A DNA stretch of 64,000 nucleotides from Diploscapter coronatus (taxonomy: Eukaryota > Nematoda > Chromadorea > Rhabditida > Rhabditidae): NCBI GenBank assembly GCA_964036155.1, contig OZ038423.1, forward strand, positions 55,939,249-56,003,248, read 5' to 3'. The notes under the pieces were generated by a model that did no database searches, was not told where the DNA came from, and worked only from the letters and a program-made list of their open reading frames with translations. The translations under genes were made by a program, and so were the position numbers. Below are positions 9,866 through 22,082 of the stretch, piece after piece. Numbering within the stretch: position 1 is the first letter of the stretch; every line of letters begins with the position of its first letter.

Positions 9866-12167
9866 TTAGTTGGCGGGCTTCTTCCAGTACTTGTTGAGCA
9901 TCTCGATGATGGAGTCGTAGATCATGAATGTGATCGCCACGTCGAGGCAGACACGGGATAAACGCGGGACGGTTCCCTTGTAGAATCTGAAAAATACAAA
10001 ATTAGCATAAAATCGCAATTGTTGAAATTCGAAAATTTTACGCAAAGAATCCCTCCTTCTTCCAGATTTGCATGGCACAATCAAGGGTGTTCTTGTATTT
10101 CTTCGCCTCCAGACCCTGCATTCTCGTCTTAACCACGTCGATTGGAGTGTTTCCTAGAATTTAAAAATAAAACTGGGATATTTTGAAAAAGGAAATACGA
10201 CATTTAATGTAGCATATCAATTGAAATATCTTGTAAATTTCAAATTCTTATTTTATTTCATTGTTTCGTGGTTCGTATTTTCTCCTAAGCTGCTGAAAAA
10301 GTCTCGTCTATGTATAACAGAAGTTAGTGAGAAATTTTTGGAGGTCTGTATTTAAATCTCTTCAGAACTTGTCTTTCCGAAAATAGACGATTAGAATACC
10401 GTAAACCGAGGCTGCTCCGGCAACAGCGCCCATCAGCCCGACAATGGGTTTGGAGATGCTCTTCGAGTTGTCTCCTCCTCGGTACCAGTCCTTGAGCGTC
10501 TCCATCACGAAGAAGCGAATCGCCTGATTCGAGCCCTGCTTCGCCATCGTCGCTGTCACGCCTTTGTAGATTCCCTGGATAGTTTTTTTACCTACTCTTC
10601 ACTTCTTTTAATTTTATTTTGGATAAGAGTACATTGTTACTGTTTTTCATCCAAATCTGGTCCTGTCTTCCATTTTTCTAGCCTCCCATTCGTACTCTCA
10701 CTTTCGAAAGTTTCCATTTATTTGCTAAATTTCTCGAAAATCATTGAATAGGCGAGTCATAACCATTGCCAAATGATTTTCCTAAACTCGACGTCCTACC
10801 GCTGCACTAGTTACTTTACTCTGCTCGCCGTCTAAAGCTTGAAGTCTCAGGGAAAGGTGGAGCGAGAGAACGTTTGAAAGTAAAAGAGCGAAAAGTTAGA
10901 AAATTGAAAGTCAGGGCCAGACTTGAATGAAAACGGTATACCAAATTTGGATACTTTGTTACCAAATCATATTTCTCCTTTCTCTCGTTTTCTACTCTTT
11001 GCCTTGATAACAAAGCACTCATTTTGGTGACTTTTTTCTAAGCCTACCCCAATTCCATCTTGTTTTATGATGCATCCGACGCCGTGAGCGAAGCCCTTAA
11101 ATTTTGGCTGCGGCAGGCCCTGGTCGTGGATGAATTTGACTTTGACCGTCTCCATAGGGGTCACGGCGAAAATCGCCTCGGAAATTCCTGAAATATCATT
11201 TACAGTAAATTCTCTAAAATCTCATCTCGTCAGTTTCTTTCAAATTATATGTGAATCTCCATTTTCCTCAATTTTTCAGTAGTTCTTTCCAAGCTTTGAA
11301 TATTTCGGCAATTTTTTAAAATTCGAATTTTTACCTGCACCTAGACCGCACAAGAGACGATTTACCGGCGACAAGTTGCCCTTTTCATCGACCGCCTTCG
11401 ATTTGAGGTACTCGAAGGTTCCGAATCTGGAATTTTCGACTTCAAACTTTGAAATTCGAAAATTCTCGACCTGAATGAAGATTTCGGAATAGAGCCGTAG
11501 AGAAGAACCGAGAGACCGCGATACAGTCCGAAAAAGCCGTGGCCTTTCACCGTCTGCTTCACACAGTCGATTGGGCCCTGAAAATATCTATTTAAGATTT
11601 TGTTTTTTTTAAAGAAATTTAGAAGTTTTTTTCTTAATTTAGTTGGATTATTCCTCTACAAACTCGCAGAAAATTTCAAATGGCAAGCTCCATAACTTTT
11701 TTAAGAAAAAAGTTAAACTGCAGACAGCATTTTAGAAGATGTCAGATCTAAGTCTAACCTTGTACTTCGGCGTGGCAGAGCGTTCATCCAATTGCAGCTG
11801 AGTTTTGACGTACTCAGTGGGAAAAGTGATGCAGATTTCAATTCCCCCGGTGATGCCTCCGATCACGATGCCACGCACGGTATTTTCAGAAGGACCGTAA
11901 CGGCTCCACAACGACAGGGGTCTGAAAAATGAGCACTTTTCGGGGATTTGCAAAATTTGAGATTTTGTTCACGAACAAGAATATACGAAAATTTTCGACA
12001 TTTTTATAGTCATTTTCAAATACTCGTATATTTTCTCCATAAAAATTACAAATTTGGATGCTCAAAAAGATGAAACCCATTTATCTTTCAGAGAAATTCT
12101 AACAATCTAACATTTCCTACTTTTTATCAGAAGCGGACGACGACATTTGCGATGGAGATTCGGCCAT
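9866..12167 (-). CDS. mitochondrial citrate (tricarboxylate) carrier, SLC25A1 type
   Basis: Inner-membrane carrier that exchanges matrix citrate for cytosolic malate, supplying cytosolic acetyl-CoA. Eight exons in frame: 12167-12121, 11921-11759, 11577-11471, 11426-11335, 11187-11048, 10574-10400, 10153-10042, 9986-9866, giving 318 residues, the usual size. All three mitochondrial-carrier repeats are present with their signatures: FPTEYVKTQ (P50-K55), TPMETVKVK (P147-K152) and TPIDVVKTR (P245-K250). Family-specific wording such as [18 protein letters not shown] and [14 protein letters not shown] points to the citrate carrier rather than another SLC25 member. C. elegans K11H3.3 is the matching gene, next to gpdh-2 there as here. 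The first 16 residues are Ser-rich and poorly conserved; the ATG at 12167 is the only one in exon 1 that gives an N-terminus of normal length. Confidence 0.94.
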
Positions 12168-12717
12168 GTTTTCTCTGCTTCAAAAGGTGGAGGGCATCAA
12201 ATTTGAGCGACGCGGCGAAGTAGGCTGAAAATGCGCAAAGTCGATGGAAAATGGGAAAAAGGAGTCGAAAAATCCGAAAATTCGAAATCCAGCGGAGAAA
12301 GGATGCACGTGGATGGACTAAAGCCAAATATGGGAAAGAAGAGAAAGAAAGGAATCTGTTGAAAGGGAGAAGGAAAAGAATAATCAATGGGTCAAAGGAA
12401 AGAAAGGAAAGCGAGAAAGGCCGACCCCGTTCTATTTTCTCCTAAAAGTCATGGACTCTACGCTCTGCCTATCTGTCTACGTCTTGAATACCTCAATCGG
12501 AAGATAGCGCCTGATAAGAAAATTGGAGAGACAGACTAAAAATGGCGAGACTTCCACACATCGAACGACGAAAAATAGAAATGACGAATTTCAACCTGCA
12601 AGTGGTCGAAACGAGTGAAACATTGGCATGCAAGAAAAGCAGACAAACAATGAATTTGTTTTGCGCCTTTTTGTTTTCGTGTTATTTTTTTGTTCTCATG
12701 TCTATCACCCTCCTACC

Positions 12718-12872
12718 ACCTCGAGGCCTCTTGTATTTTTACCTCTAAGTAATCTTTACCCTCTTGTATTTTTACCCCCTTTTTCTCTTCCCCTTGCTAT
12801 TTTTCAGAAAAAGAGGTAAAGTGCAAGAGGGTAAACGCAATAGGGGTAAAAAGTACGAGAGGTCCTAGCTCC
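12718..12872. repeat. palindromic repeat rich in CTCTTGTA/TACGAGAG
   Basis: Arms at about 12718-12777 and 12811-12872 are imperfect reverse complements: GGCCTCTTGTATTTTTACC on the left, and GGTAAAAAGTACGAGAGGTC on the right. Inside each arm the unit TTTACCCTCTTG (or its complement) recurs. A single arm-like unit (CACCCTCTTGTAATCATTACCCTC) follows at 12873-12896. No coding capacity; it resembles a small foldback element. Confidence 0.65.
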
Positions 12873-12925
12873 ACCCTCTTGTAATCATTACCCTCTTTTT
12901 TCTTTGCTATTTGCAAAGTGAGGGT

Positions 12926-13021
12926 CAGAGCTGTGCGGAAATTTACATTCCGTTTCCGTTCTTTTTAGCCGACTTCCGTTCCGTTTCCGAGAGTTTCCAA
13001 AGTAATTTCCACACAGCCCTG
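12926..13021. repeat. short TIR element, CAGRGCTGTGCGGAA family (copy 1)
   Basis: Left terminus at 12926-12944 (CAGAGCTGTGCGGAAATTT) and right terminus at 13003-13021 (AATTTCCACACAGCCCTG) are reverse complements. The interior has repeated TTCCGTTTCCG units. A second copy with related ends lies at 24254-24336, which supports a dispersed family. It sits just upstream of the EAK-7-like gene. Confidence 0.7.
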
Positions 13022-13095
13022 GTAGAGGTGATAGAAGGGTGTTAGTTACATTGAGCTTTTTTGTTTTTAAACCATTCAAAATTAAGGAAGAAGAA

Positions 13096-15648
13096 ATGGG
13101 ACAGGATCATTCGAAGTCGAAGGAAGAGAAAGTCCAGCAGAGGCACGTGAAAGGGGATGCAACGACGTCGTCGAATCGCGAAGCGGCTCATGTGGATTCG
13201 CGGATCGACGAAGCATTCAGAAGACTGGCTGCTGGCGATGCCTACATCCACTACAAACGACTCGTCGTGAGTTTCCGAATTTATTCATCATTTTTGGCAA
13301 ATTATTCTTCAGGAGTTGTTCGGAGGCGATTTAGCGGAGAGCCTGTGGAAGCACTTCACCGGAGACAAGCCACACCACGAGGCCATGACTCACGAAGAGT
13401 TCGCTCGCCACGCATTGCCTCTGGTGGGCACCTCGACGGACATCTTCGTGAGGATGTGTCTGTCTTCTTTGGAGCACCTCATCAAGATCTGCTCGGATGC
13501 AGCTGGCGCCGCTGCAGTCGAAGGTGACGAGCCGTTCATTGCTGCTCTGGTTAAAGACATGGTATGCTTTTTTTCTTTTACACTACGTCCTGTTCATTTA
13601 CGACGAAAACATTTTCCATCCCATTTTTCATTATTTCTTTCTTCCCTGTAGAAATTGTGAAAAAGGAAGAGGATTAGATAGCTCTGTTCAGACTTGTGAA
13701 TTTCCAAACCCGCGTTTTTTTCGCATGAACAGGATAGCTGTCTTATCAAGAGGGGAAAAGGATATGTCTTCTTTCTGTCTCCCAAAAGACATGCTAGTTC
13801 GTTTATGAGGGGCATCTGCGAGCTTGAAAATTTACAAGCCTGATTCTGATCTTATTTTACAAGATTGTGATTTCTTGAATTTCAACTAGTGGGTTTGTAG
13901 ACCTCAGGCGGCTCTTCGGTGAATGCAGTATGTGACTGGCGTCGCTCCGTCTGCCCGAATCTGTGTCAGGCAGCCCATTCCCTCGTCGGACATCACTTCA
14001 TGGGCTATGAGCTCAACACGAGAGACTATGCCTCGGACATCCTCACGCCGCTGCAGATGTGGTTCCTCCAGTGCTGCCTGCCACAGGACTACTTTCCTGC
14101 AAAAGACAAGGTAGTTTTTTTCTTTTGAATCTTCTAAATTCTCGAAAATGTATTATCAATGCGCAGAAAAGAAGACTATTCGAGCACAAAGGAGGGACAA
14201 GCATGCTCTAGCTCTCGATGACTTCTTTTTTCCGCGCTATTAATACTAAGCACTCTTTTGAAAAATAATCCATTTTAGTTTAAATGGTACTTGCAAAAAA
14301 AAACCCTAATTATTTTTTGAAAATAAGATTTGCAGAAGGAAGAAGCATTGGCGACCCACTGGACGCCTCTCTATTCGAGTGCACAGCAGGGCATCTCGAC
14401 CAATCGATTCGAGGCCTGTGTGTTCGGCTACAAAGGACCCACAGTGACCATCTTCAAACTGGCGGACAAGAGGACGCTCGCCATTGCGACTGATCAGGAA
14501 TGGAGGTGGGAAAGAGCAAAGGACTTTCATCATTCTCGCCTACACTCATTTGTAGCCTCACCTAGTTTCTGCCTATGTTCTTCGATTTTGCAGATACTGG
14601 GTGAAAATTACAAATCGATGTGAATCGCAGCCTTACAAGCTTTATTCTTTGAGAATTTCCTGGATTTACTTTGACTGTGGGCAGAGAAAAAGAACTGGTT
14701 TTTCTCGTTTTCCCTCACTATTCTTTACTCTCCTCACTACCTTCAATATATGAAGCTTGTAAGTCAGTGGCATGTGGAATGAGTGAAGATTACAGGATGC
14801 AGAGAGAAGCAGAAATGAAATGAATAACTGGAGCATTTTAGACATAGCGGCAAGCGATTTGGCGGACCGGCGACCACTTTGCTGCTGCTGGAACCAAAAA
14901 TCCAGAAACACGAGGCTGCCAACTCGATCTACTGCAATCTGAAGCTGCGCTCGGAGGCACTCGGCATATCCTTCCTCGAGCACGTCAAAATCGACAAGGA
15001 GCTCAGCGATGTGCTCGAGATCGAGGTCAGTTCCAAACTACTGAACTGAAGAAGTAAAATGACTTCTTGAATTGTGTCGTTCGAACGAAGTGAAAGATCG
15101 TTGGTCGAAAAATAGCAAGAAAATGAAAGGGACGCAGAGTAAATCGCGTACAACTCGGTACTGTCGCCAACTGATCCTTTCTGTGTGTTCAAGCCTTCTT
15201 CCTCTTTACGCACAGTTCATACGTGCATATCTTGTAGAGCGCGCTGTATAACAGGCTAACTTTCACGTCATTTGACCAGCACAATATTATTCATCCTTTT
15301 CTATTCTCCCAATACTATTTCACAGAAACTGAATGATGAACGAAGTGCGAATAATATAACTCTAGGAACAAAACGAATGAAATGTTTCAGACGTGGGGCT
15401 GTTCGGGGGCGAAGACGCTGCAGGAACAGCAGAAACTGAAACAGTGGCAACAGCAACAGGCCGAGAGGAACAAGCGAGTGCCGCTGCCGGGCACCTGGGA
15501 CGACAACCCCGACAAGACGATTCTCGAGATGGCTGGATTCCAGTTCTCCAATGAGAGAAAGCTCATGGAGATGGAAGCAGCACACAATGAACAGTCGTCA
15601 TCGGCAGCACCCTGCGTTTCGAGGAGCATGGCCAAGGACCCTTGGTAA
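13096..15648 (+). CDS. eak-7: TLDc-domain protein, EAK-7/MEAK7 type
   Basis: Six exons in frame: 13096-13266, 13313-13561, 13901-14110, 14336-14505, 14842-15025, 15391-15648, giving 413 residues. The protein starts [11 protein letters not shown], a good N-myristoylation signal (Gly2, Ser6), so it is likely attached to cytoplasmic membranes. A helical region (about 40-205) precedes the TLDc domain (about 211-331), recognised by [45 protein letters not shown] and a [14 protein letters not shown] end. C. elegans EAK-7 is a myristoylated TLDc protein that regulates DAF-16 and lifespan; human MEAK7 is a lysosomal mTOR activator. Only the domain type and N-terminus are seen here; these roles are inferred from homologues. 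The ATG at 13096 was chosen because an upstream in-frame ATG (13039) would hide the myristoyl glycine. Confidence 0.88.
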
Positions 15649-16665
15649 TAATGCGACTTATCTTATTTCTTGATTTTTTTCTGTATGAAACCAGACTTGT
15701 AAATGTTCGAATCACGGTTAACTGCGAGAAACGAGATAGTGGATCATTTCAAGAGATGGAAAGACGTGTCATACTTTTTCTTTCTCGGAAAGATACACCT
15801 CCTTGTTGCCTGAAGTTAATTGCGGTTCGAAAAGTTGTGCAAGTCTGTATAAAGCTGTACATATTTATTTCCTCATAATTCTTATGAGATTTTATTGCCA
15901 TTCAACACGTATTCACTTAACCTTCTTTACTAGTCTAAATTGATTGATATTCATTGTGATATGGCCAGAGTTGTGAATAACTTATTCATATTGAATAAAT
16001 GCTCGTTTTATTTACGTCTTATTATCCCGTGTTTTCCATTTTTTATTTTCGTTTTCGCTGAAAATGTTTATGTTTTAATTCTGTCTGTGTGAACGGGGAT
16101 AAATGAAGCCAATCTGTTTGGTGATAGAAAGATTTGAAAATTCCTGCGAAAATGTTCGCGATTTTATCAAATTCACCCCCGGTTTTTCAATATGTTCCTC
16201 ATTTTTTGAACTTCAGTTTGATCAAGAGGATTTTCGAATGTGTAATTGGGAATTCAGCTCATTTTGCCTCGTTTTGGGGCGTGGTCTGTGTCTCGCTCTG
16301 GAGACATAGTGAGAGTGAGAAAGAGAGATGGGGGAAAGATACAGAGAGACCGATATGGCAAGGGAGAGGAGGGGAAAGAGAAAGAGAGTGCGCGGGCAAA
16401 CGCTCCTGCAGGCATGCAGGCATGCACAGCATAGGGCTGCCCTCTCTAACTCTTCTCTCTTCCTTCTCTTTCACCCCAGTTCTTACTTTCACATACCAAC
16501 TTTTTACTATCATCAACTTCATCGCTATTTCTATTCGCAATTTTTCACGCGCCTGAAAATTTCCCTGTGTGAATTCAGACATGAAACCGAGACATTGGAG
16601 ATGACACGAGGTGTATAAGGCGAATTTGAAGCTGCTAAACAGCAGACTGAGTATCGTTGGGCAAA
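15649..16665. promoter_or_regulatory. eak-7 3' UTR and upstream region of the PITP gene
   Basis: Both neighbours are on the plus strand about 1 kb apart, so no operon is implied. A purine-rich GA-repeat tract (16308-16395) is followed by CT-rich sequence (16440-16480), a layout often seen near nematode promoters. No coding exon is convincing. Confidence 0.45.
15994..15999 (+). terminator. AATAAA polyadenylation signal, eak-7-like gene
   Basis: An AATAAA hexamer lies about 345 bases after the stop codon, followed by a T-rich stretch. It is the clearest candidate poly(A) signal for this gene. The distance implies a 3' UTR of roughly 0.37 kb. Confidence 0.5.
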
Positions 16666-19600
16666 ATGCTCGTCAAGGAATACCGTATTCTTCTCCCACT
16701 GACTGTAGAAGAATACCGGATTGCTCAGCTTTATATGATTCAGGTCAGAGTTTTCCTAGTTTTTATCTTTGAAAGACGACTTTCTTGATTTCCTCCCGAT
16801 TGCTTAATTTAGATTCCATTTGGGTTGAGTGCTCAAATGTATTGGATGAAAAGGGGTGCTTTTTGTGCCAGAAAAAAAACATCAAAGAATCAGATGCGAG
16901 CGAAAATGCGAATAGACAAAAGGGGAAGTCAATTTTGCTGCCAAACAAGAAGGGAATTATTATTGTTTGGCCATCGATTTGCGTAAGGGGAAACGGAGAG
17001 AAAATAGACGACTTCTCTTGGTGAATAACAAAATTAGTCGGAATTAGTAAATTCATTTCTCAGAGAATTTCCTTTCTTGAAATCTACGAAGTGTCTCATG
17101 CAGAGGGAAAGCGTGAAATATTGACATGTTTCGAATGAAGAATATGTTCAGAAGAAGAGCCGGCTTGAATCGCATGGAAAAGCGAGTGGAGTTGAAATTA
17201 TCGCGAATAAGCCCTATACGGACGGACCTGGGGGCAGCGGACAATACACTTTTAAAATTTATCACATCGGCAACAGAATACCTGGTCAGTAAGTTTTTAT
17301 TCAATTGAAATCTTTAGAAGACTAAAAGATAAAACTATTCTGACCACTTCTAGACATTTTTATATTTCAGAGTAGATGTTTTCTTTTTATTCATCGCGAA
17401 GTTTTGCTTTCTATTCCGTTAATCCCTTTCCTACACGTGGCTTCAATAAGCAGAAAACTCTGTGTTTGATTTTCTTTCGCCTTTTCCCCCTTTTTTCTTT
17501 GTCATCACAAAAATCTGAAATCAACTCCGCTTTTCTATGAGCAAACTGATAACGTTTTCTTTCGGCTCATTCCGGAAGTTATAAATAGAAAAACCGAGGG
17601 AATAGGAAGGTAATCCGTGAAAACCATAGAATTATTACAGCATGGATAAGGTCGATTCTCCCGACAAATGCTTTGGAGGCTCATGAAGAAAGTTACAATG
17701 CCTATCCTTTGACAAAAACACGGTAAATTTGAAAAAAAAGTGGGGAGAAAGGAAACTTTTTTGCAGATATTCGCAACCCATGATGGATCGATTTTCCATA
17801 GAAGTGGATACGCTGTATTATGACGATGCAGGCCGCCAGGTATCAGATTCATAAATTACATTCAGCTTTAGGATTTAGTTAATAAAAGTCTAAAAGAAAG
17901 GCTAGTTAGCATTTAAATCTTTCATTAAAACCACTGAATTAATTTAGGAGAACGTTTTCGGGCTGAGTGAGGAGGAGTTGAAGAACCGTATTGTGGATGT
18001 TATGGATTTTGTCAAAGATCCGTTATCCGGGCATGATTATTGCGTAGAAGAGGACCCGAAGCTCTACCGGAGTGAAAAGACGGGTAGAGGCCCGCTGAAC
18101 GACGATTGGGTGATGGAGCATATCAAAACGGGCACCCCGATCATGTGCGCCTACAAATTGTGCAAAGTCGAGTTCAGATATTGGGGAATGCAGGTGGATA
18201 CTTCTCTTTTTTTTCTAAAGATTTTCTATAGTACTAAAAGGCGATCTTCATGAAATTTTCTACTGTAAAATGTGTTTATCTTGAAGGTTCCTATAGTAGA
18301 AATGATTCTTTTTAATATTTTTGCAGAATTAAAATTTTTAGTCCCGAGCTGAACGATGGATTCACGATTTGGCGCTGAGAAACACGATGTTGAGAGCTCA
18401 CAGACAAGCGTGGGCTTGGCAAGATGAGTGGGTCGGCTTGACGATGGCAGATATTCGAAGACTTGAGCACGAAGCTGCACTTCATCTGTCCGCTGTAATG
18501 GCCAGTGATAGCCTGTAAGTTCTAATTTATTTTTAACTTTGCGATTTTTATCCGTGCTAAAGAGAATAGCATTTGAAAACAGTCGAATTAATTTGATCCT
18601 TGTCATTTTTACAATGATCTAAGAGCATCATCGCTTCTTAATTTTTTTTGATAAAAACAGGTTTTATGTTTATTGCTGAAGTTCAAAAGCGAGATTTTAC
18701 ACGGAGAATTGAATCATTTTGATCTTACGTGACTGGGAAGTTCAAATCATGAAGATCAAAGTTTCAGAGGATTGGAAAATGACTCTGACGCTTCGTCTGA
18801 CGATTTGTATTTCGATTGCACTGACATGTCGCCTCCCCATTCCGCTAAGCCTACGATAGTCAGATGGAGCAGCGAGCTGGAACTGGTTAATGATGGTCAG
18901 CCAGTAAATTGAGAATTGAACTTAATTTATTGATTCCTTTTCAGATTCCCCTCCGCCCAGTCCATATAACGGTCCGAATACAGCCTTACTAATCATCATA
19001 TTCCACGGAGATTTCTCTCCGGATCACCCAGCAGAAACGAAGACCACGGATATGAACACTTTCAAAACGACGATTGACAATATTGTCCACAGACATTACC
19101 CGCAGTTGAAGGGCAGAGTTCATATGGCCATGGGTAATTTGTATCTTATTATTTTCAATTTAGACTCGAGTATTTTAGTATCTTGCGGAATGGAACTATC
19201 TGAAACAGTATCTCGACTCTCTGCCATCTCTCCATCTTTCGGCTCTCTTCATCCATCGCTGTCTCTAGTTCTACCGGCAGATTGCAATCATTACAATGAA
19301 GTAAACCCTCATTTTAGTTCTCGTGAATACTCCAATTTTAGGCGATAGAACATACGATAAGACGGGCGAACGAAGTCTACGCTGAATTTCTTGATTCTCA
19401 GCCTAATTTTAGTGGAGAAGTAAGATTGCTCAACATTCATCCGAAATGTAAAATCATTTAGGTCTTTGTGGTTGGCGATGCAGTGGGTGGTATTTTCTTG
19501 TATGAATCGTTAACCAGACATGAACCACCTTGGAGATTGCCAACACCAAAAGGGGTTATCAAGGAAGGGGTCGAGGTATTTTCTTGAAAATTCTATTTTT

Positions 19601-22043
19601 TCTGGAATTTAATTTTTAGACCCCCTCTTGGTCAGAAGAACATTCGCCCGCCTCTGTTACTGAAAATGGTCAACGAAAATCACCCCGTCTTCCTCAGAAC
19701 GTGATGAAAAAGAAGATTTCGCTTATATCATGCGATAGTTTGAATGTAGGATTTTGCTTCCATTTATTTGTTTATCTTCTAATTTCTTATTTAAGCTAAC
19801 CCAGCCCCGTCTTTATTTCCACCCCTCGACAGCGTTTTTACTCGGATGTCCGCTTGGTTTAATGCTGATGCAACGCAAACTTCAGGGATTTGGTATTTTT
19901 TTTTTCGAAATTTTAAAATTCATTTTTCTTCTGCAGAACTAGCCCCGATAGAAGGCTGCCAGATCTTCAATTTATTCTATCCATTGGATGGATGTGGAGC
20001 GAGGATAGAGCCTGTGCTAAATCCCCAATTTTCGATTTTGCCACCATATAATGTGCCAAGGTATGTCAAAATGCTCGAATTTCTGAAAACACTGATTTTT
20101 AGATATCAAAGATTCCCGTTGGGGGATGGCAAGCCGATTAAATTTGAAGGTTCAATTGATGCCCATGTTATGTGGGGCACGAAGAGGATTGATCAACTGC
20201 TGTATTGTCCAAATGGTAAGCTTTATGATTTTATTTTTGAAAAGAAAAACTAACAGTTTTTGCTAGGCCAAATTTGAAAATCTAAAAATTTATTGAGACC
20301 AACGAAATTTGTTCTATAGCAATGGTCGCCCTTCCCTCTTCTGCCCTTCCTAACATTCTCCACGCCTCGTACTGGGAATCCACCGATGTGGCCGCTTTTG
20401 TCATTCGCCAGTTTGTTCGGGGAGATGAGACTGTTTTGGACACTCTTTCTGCCGCAGTACAGACCATGCCATTGAATCTGACTTTGCCTCAGATTGGATG
20501 GAAACGGAAGAGGACGAGGTTTAAGGCAGGCATAGTTCTCTTAAAAGCTGAACTTTGTAAGAAATGTGTGAAGATCAGCTTTATAATATATTTGACTAGA
20601 AATGAATCGAGTCTAGTTTCTGAACCAAAATAATCTTTGTAGTTTTAAATTGACTTTTTACAAGAAATCTTCAGATAGCCAATCTAGCCCCGAATCACCG
20701 AGCCAACGACGTTCTTGTCGTGGAAGGAGTCGAGCAAATTCTCCAAGCCAAATTCTGCTACGGACCAATGGATTTGGTTGCTCTATCGCATGAGCTCGTC
20801 TCTGTCTTCGTTTGTCCTCAAAGGTATGAACCTTCTAGAAAATTAAAATTAAAATTGATCTTCAGAGGCGAATGGCTAGAGCATGGTAAATTCGAGACGG
20901 AGAATCATGGAAGGTTGAACGTCTCTTTTGGGAAATCTCTGCCTTGTGGTCTACATTCTGTTAAGGTAAAATTTCATTTTAGATAGTGAGTTTTTTAATT
21001 TTCAAATTTTAGATAGTAGTTCATGGAGATCGGTCCTATCTCGATGCGCTAATTGCCGTCGTTCCGCCTGAAACTCGTTGCGTCGCATTTTCCGTCGACG
21101 GATCGTTGACCGCTTCCGTCTCAGTGACAGGAAAAGATCCTAGAGTCCGGGCCGGCGCGGTTGATGTGGTTCGGTATTGGCATGAGAGGGTAGAGAATTT
21201 TTTACTCTTTGTGAGGTCATATTTCTCGTACACATACATTTTTGAAGTTCATGAAGTTTTCAACTTATTGGAAAACTCATAATATCCTCCTCCCTTTCTA
21301 ACACTATTTTGTCTATGAGGTACACGAACTCGAAATTTACCAAGTATCTTTTCCTTCTCAAAAATTTTAAACCTGATCTTCAGGGAATCTTGGTCATCTA
21401 TGTGACCGCCAGACCGGACATGCAACAGCGAGTCATTAGTGCCTGGTTGTCTCTTCACAATTTCCCTCAGGGACTACTATTCTTCAACCCATCATTCTCG
21501 ACGGAACCTCTGAAACAGAAGGCACATCAATTGAAACATCTAGTGGATATGGGCCTGAGAATTCATGCTGCTTACGGGAGTAGTAAAGTAAGTGGTTCTT
21601 CTCAGCTTAAAAACATATTTCTTAATTAGGACGTGGCAGTTTACACTTCTGCTGGTGTGCCTTCAGATAGAATTGTCTGCGTTTCGGGCTCTAAACGGAA
21701 AACTGCTCTATTTATAGGTGACGTTTTTAGGATCGAAATTTTTTAAAGCTGATCTTCAGACAGCTATTCACATCATCTAAGCGAGCTGAATCAGGAATCA
21801 AGTCCGCTATGTGATGCAAAATGTGAACTGGTTGAAGAAAGAGTCAATGGCAATTTACTCGGTGCACCTCATAGGTAAAAAACAAAGACTAGTTTTTAAT
21901 AGAAGCCCCGGAACTTGTATTTTTCGATAAATTCCTTAAGACGAGAGGCTTTTAATTAGAAAAGAGTAATTCTTAATTTATCGATTGTTTTCAGAAATGT
22001 AAGTCGGACTTCATCATTCACCCCGAGAGGGGGCAGGCTGTGA
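16666..22043 (+). CDS. pitp-1: membrane-associated phosphatidylinositol transfer protein (RdgB/PITPNM type)
   Basis: Moves phosphatidylinositol and phosphatidic acid between ER and plasma membrane. Twenty-three exons, all phases consistent: 16666-16743, 17152-17284, 17641-17722, 17767-17839, 17948-18193, 18342-18514, 18768-18895, 18945-19133, 19179-19300, 19342-19419, 19462-19575, 19620-19745, 19796-19892, 19937-20060, 20103-20215, 20320-20525, 20675-20823, 20866-20965, 21013-21189, 21384-21587, 21630-21717, 21760-21874, 21995-22043; 987 residues. Domains: PITP (1-262; KEYRILLPLTVEEY, NKPYTDGPGGSGQYT), an acidic FFAT-like motif (LYFDCTD, 275-281) for VAP binding at the ER, a GDAVGG loop (about 440), DDHD (about 515-695; FLLGCPLGLMLMQRK, VPRYQRFPLGDG), and LNS2 (about 785-915; FSVDGSLTASVS, VIYVTARPDMQQ). 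The intron after exon 16 has a GC donor (TTTAAG|GCAGGC). Linkers are shorter than in human PITPNM1. Confidence 0.93.
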
Positions 22044-22082
22044 ACATAGACATAATTAGATTTTTCGTACTGTAGCGATTTT

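Larger units (their letters stand above)
12168..13095. promoter_or_regulatory. divergent upstream region, citrate carrier and eak-7-like gene
   Basis: The genes on either side are transcribed outward, so both promoters lie here. Purine-rich DNA at 12250-12420 is followed by the two inverted-repeat elements described separately. No coding exon is seen. Confidence 0.5.
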
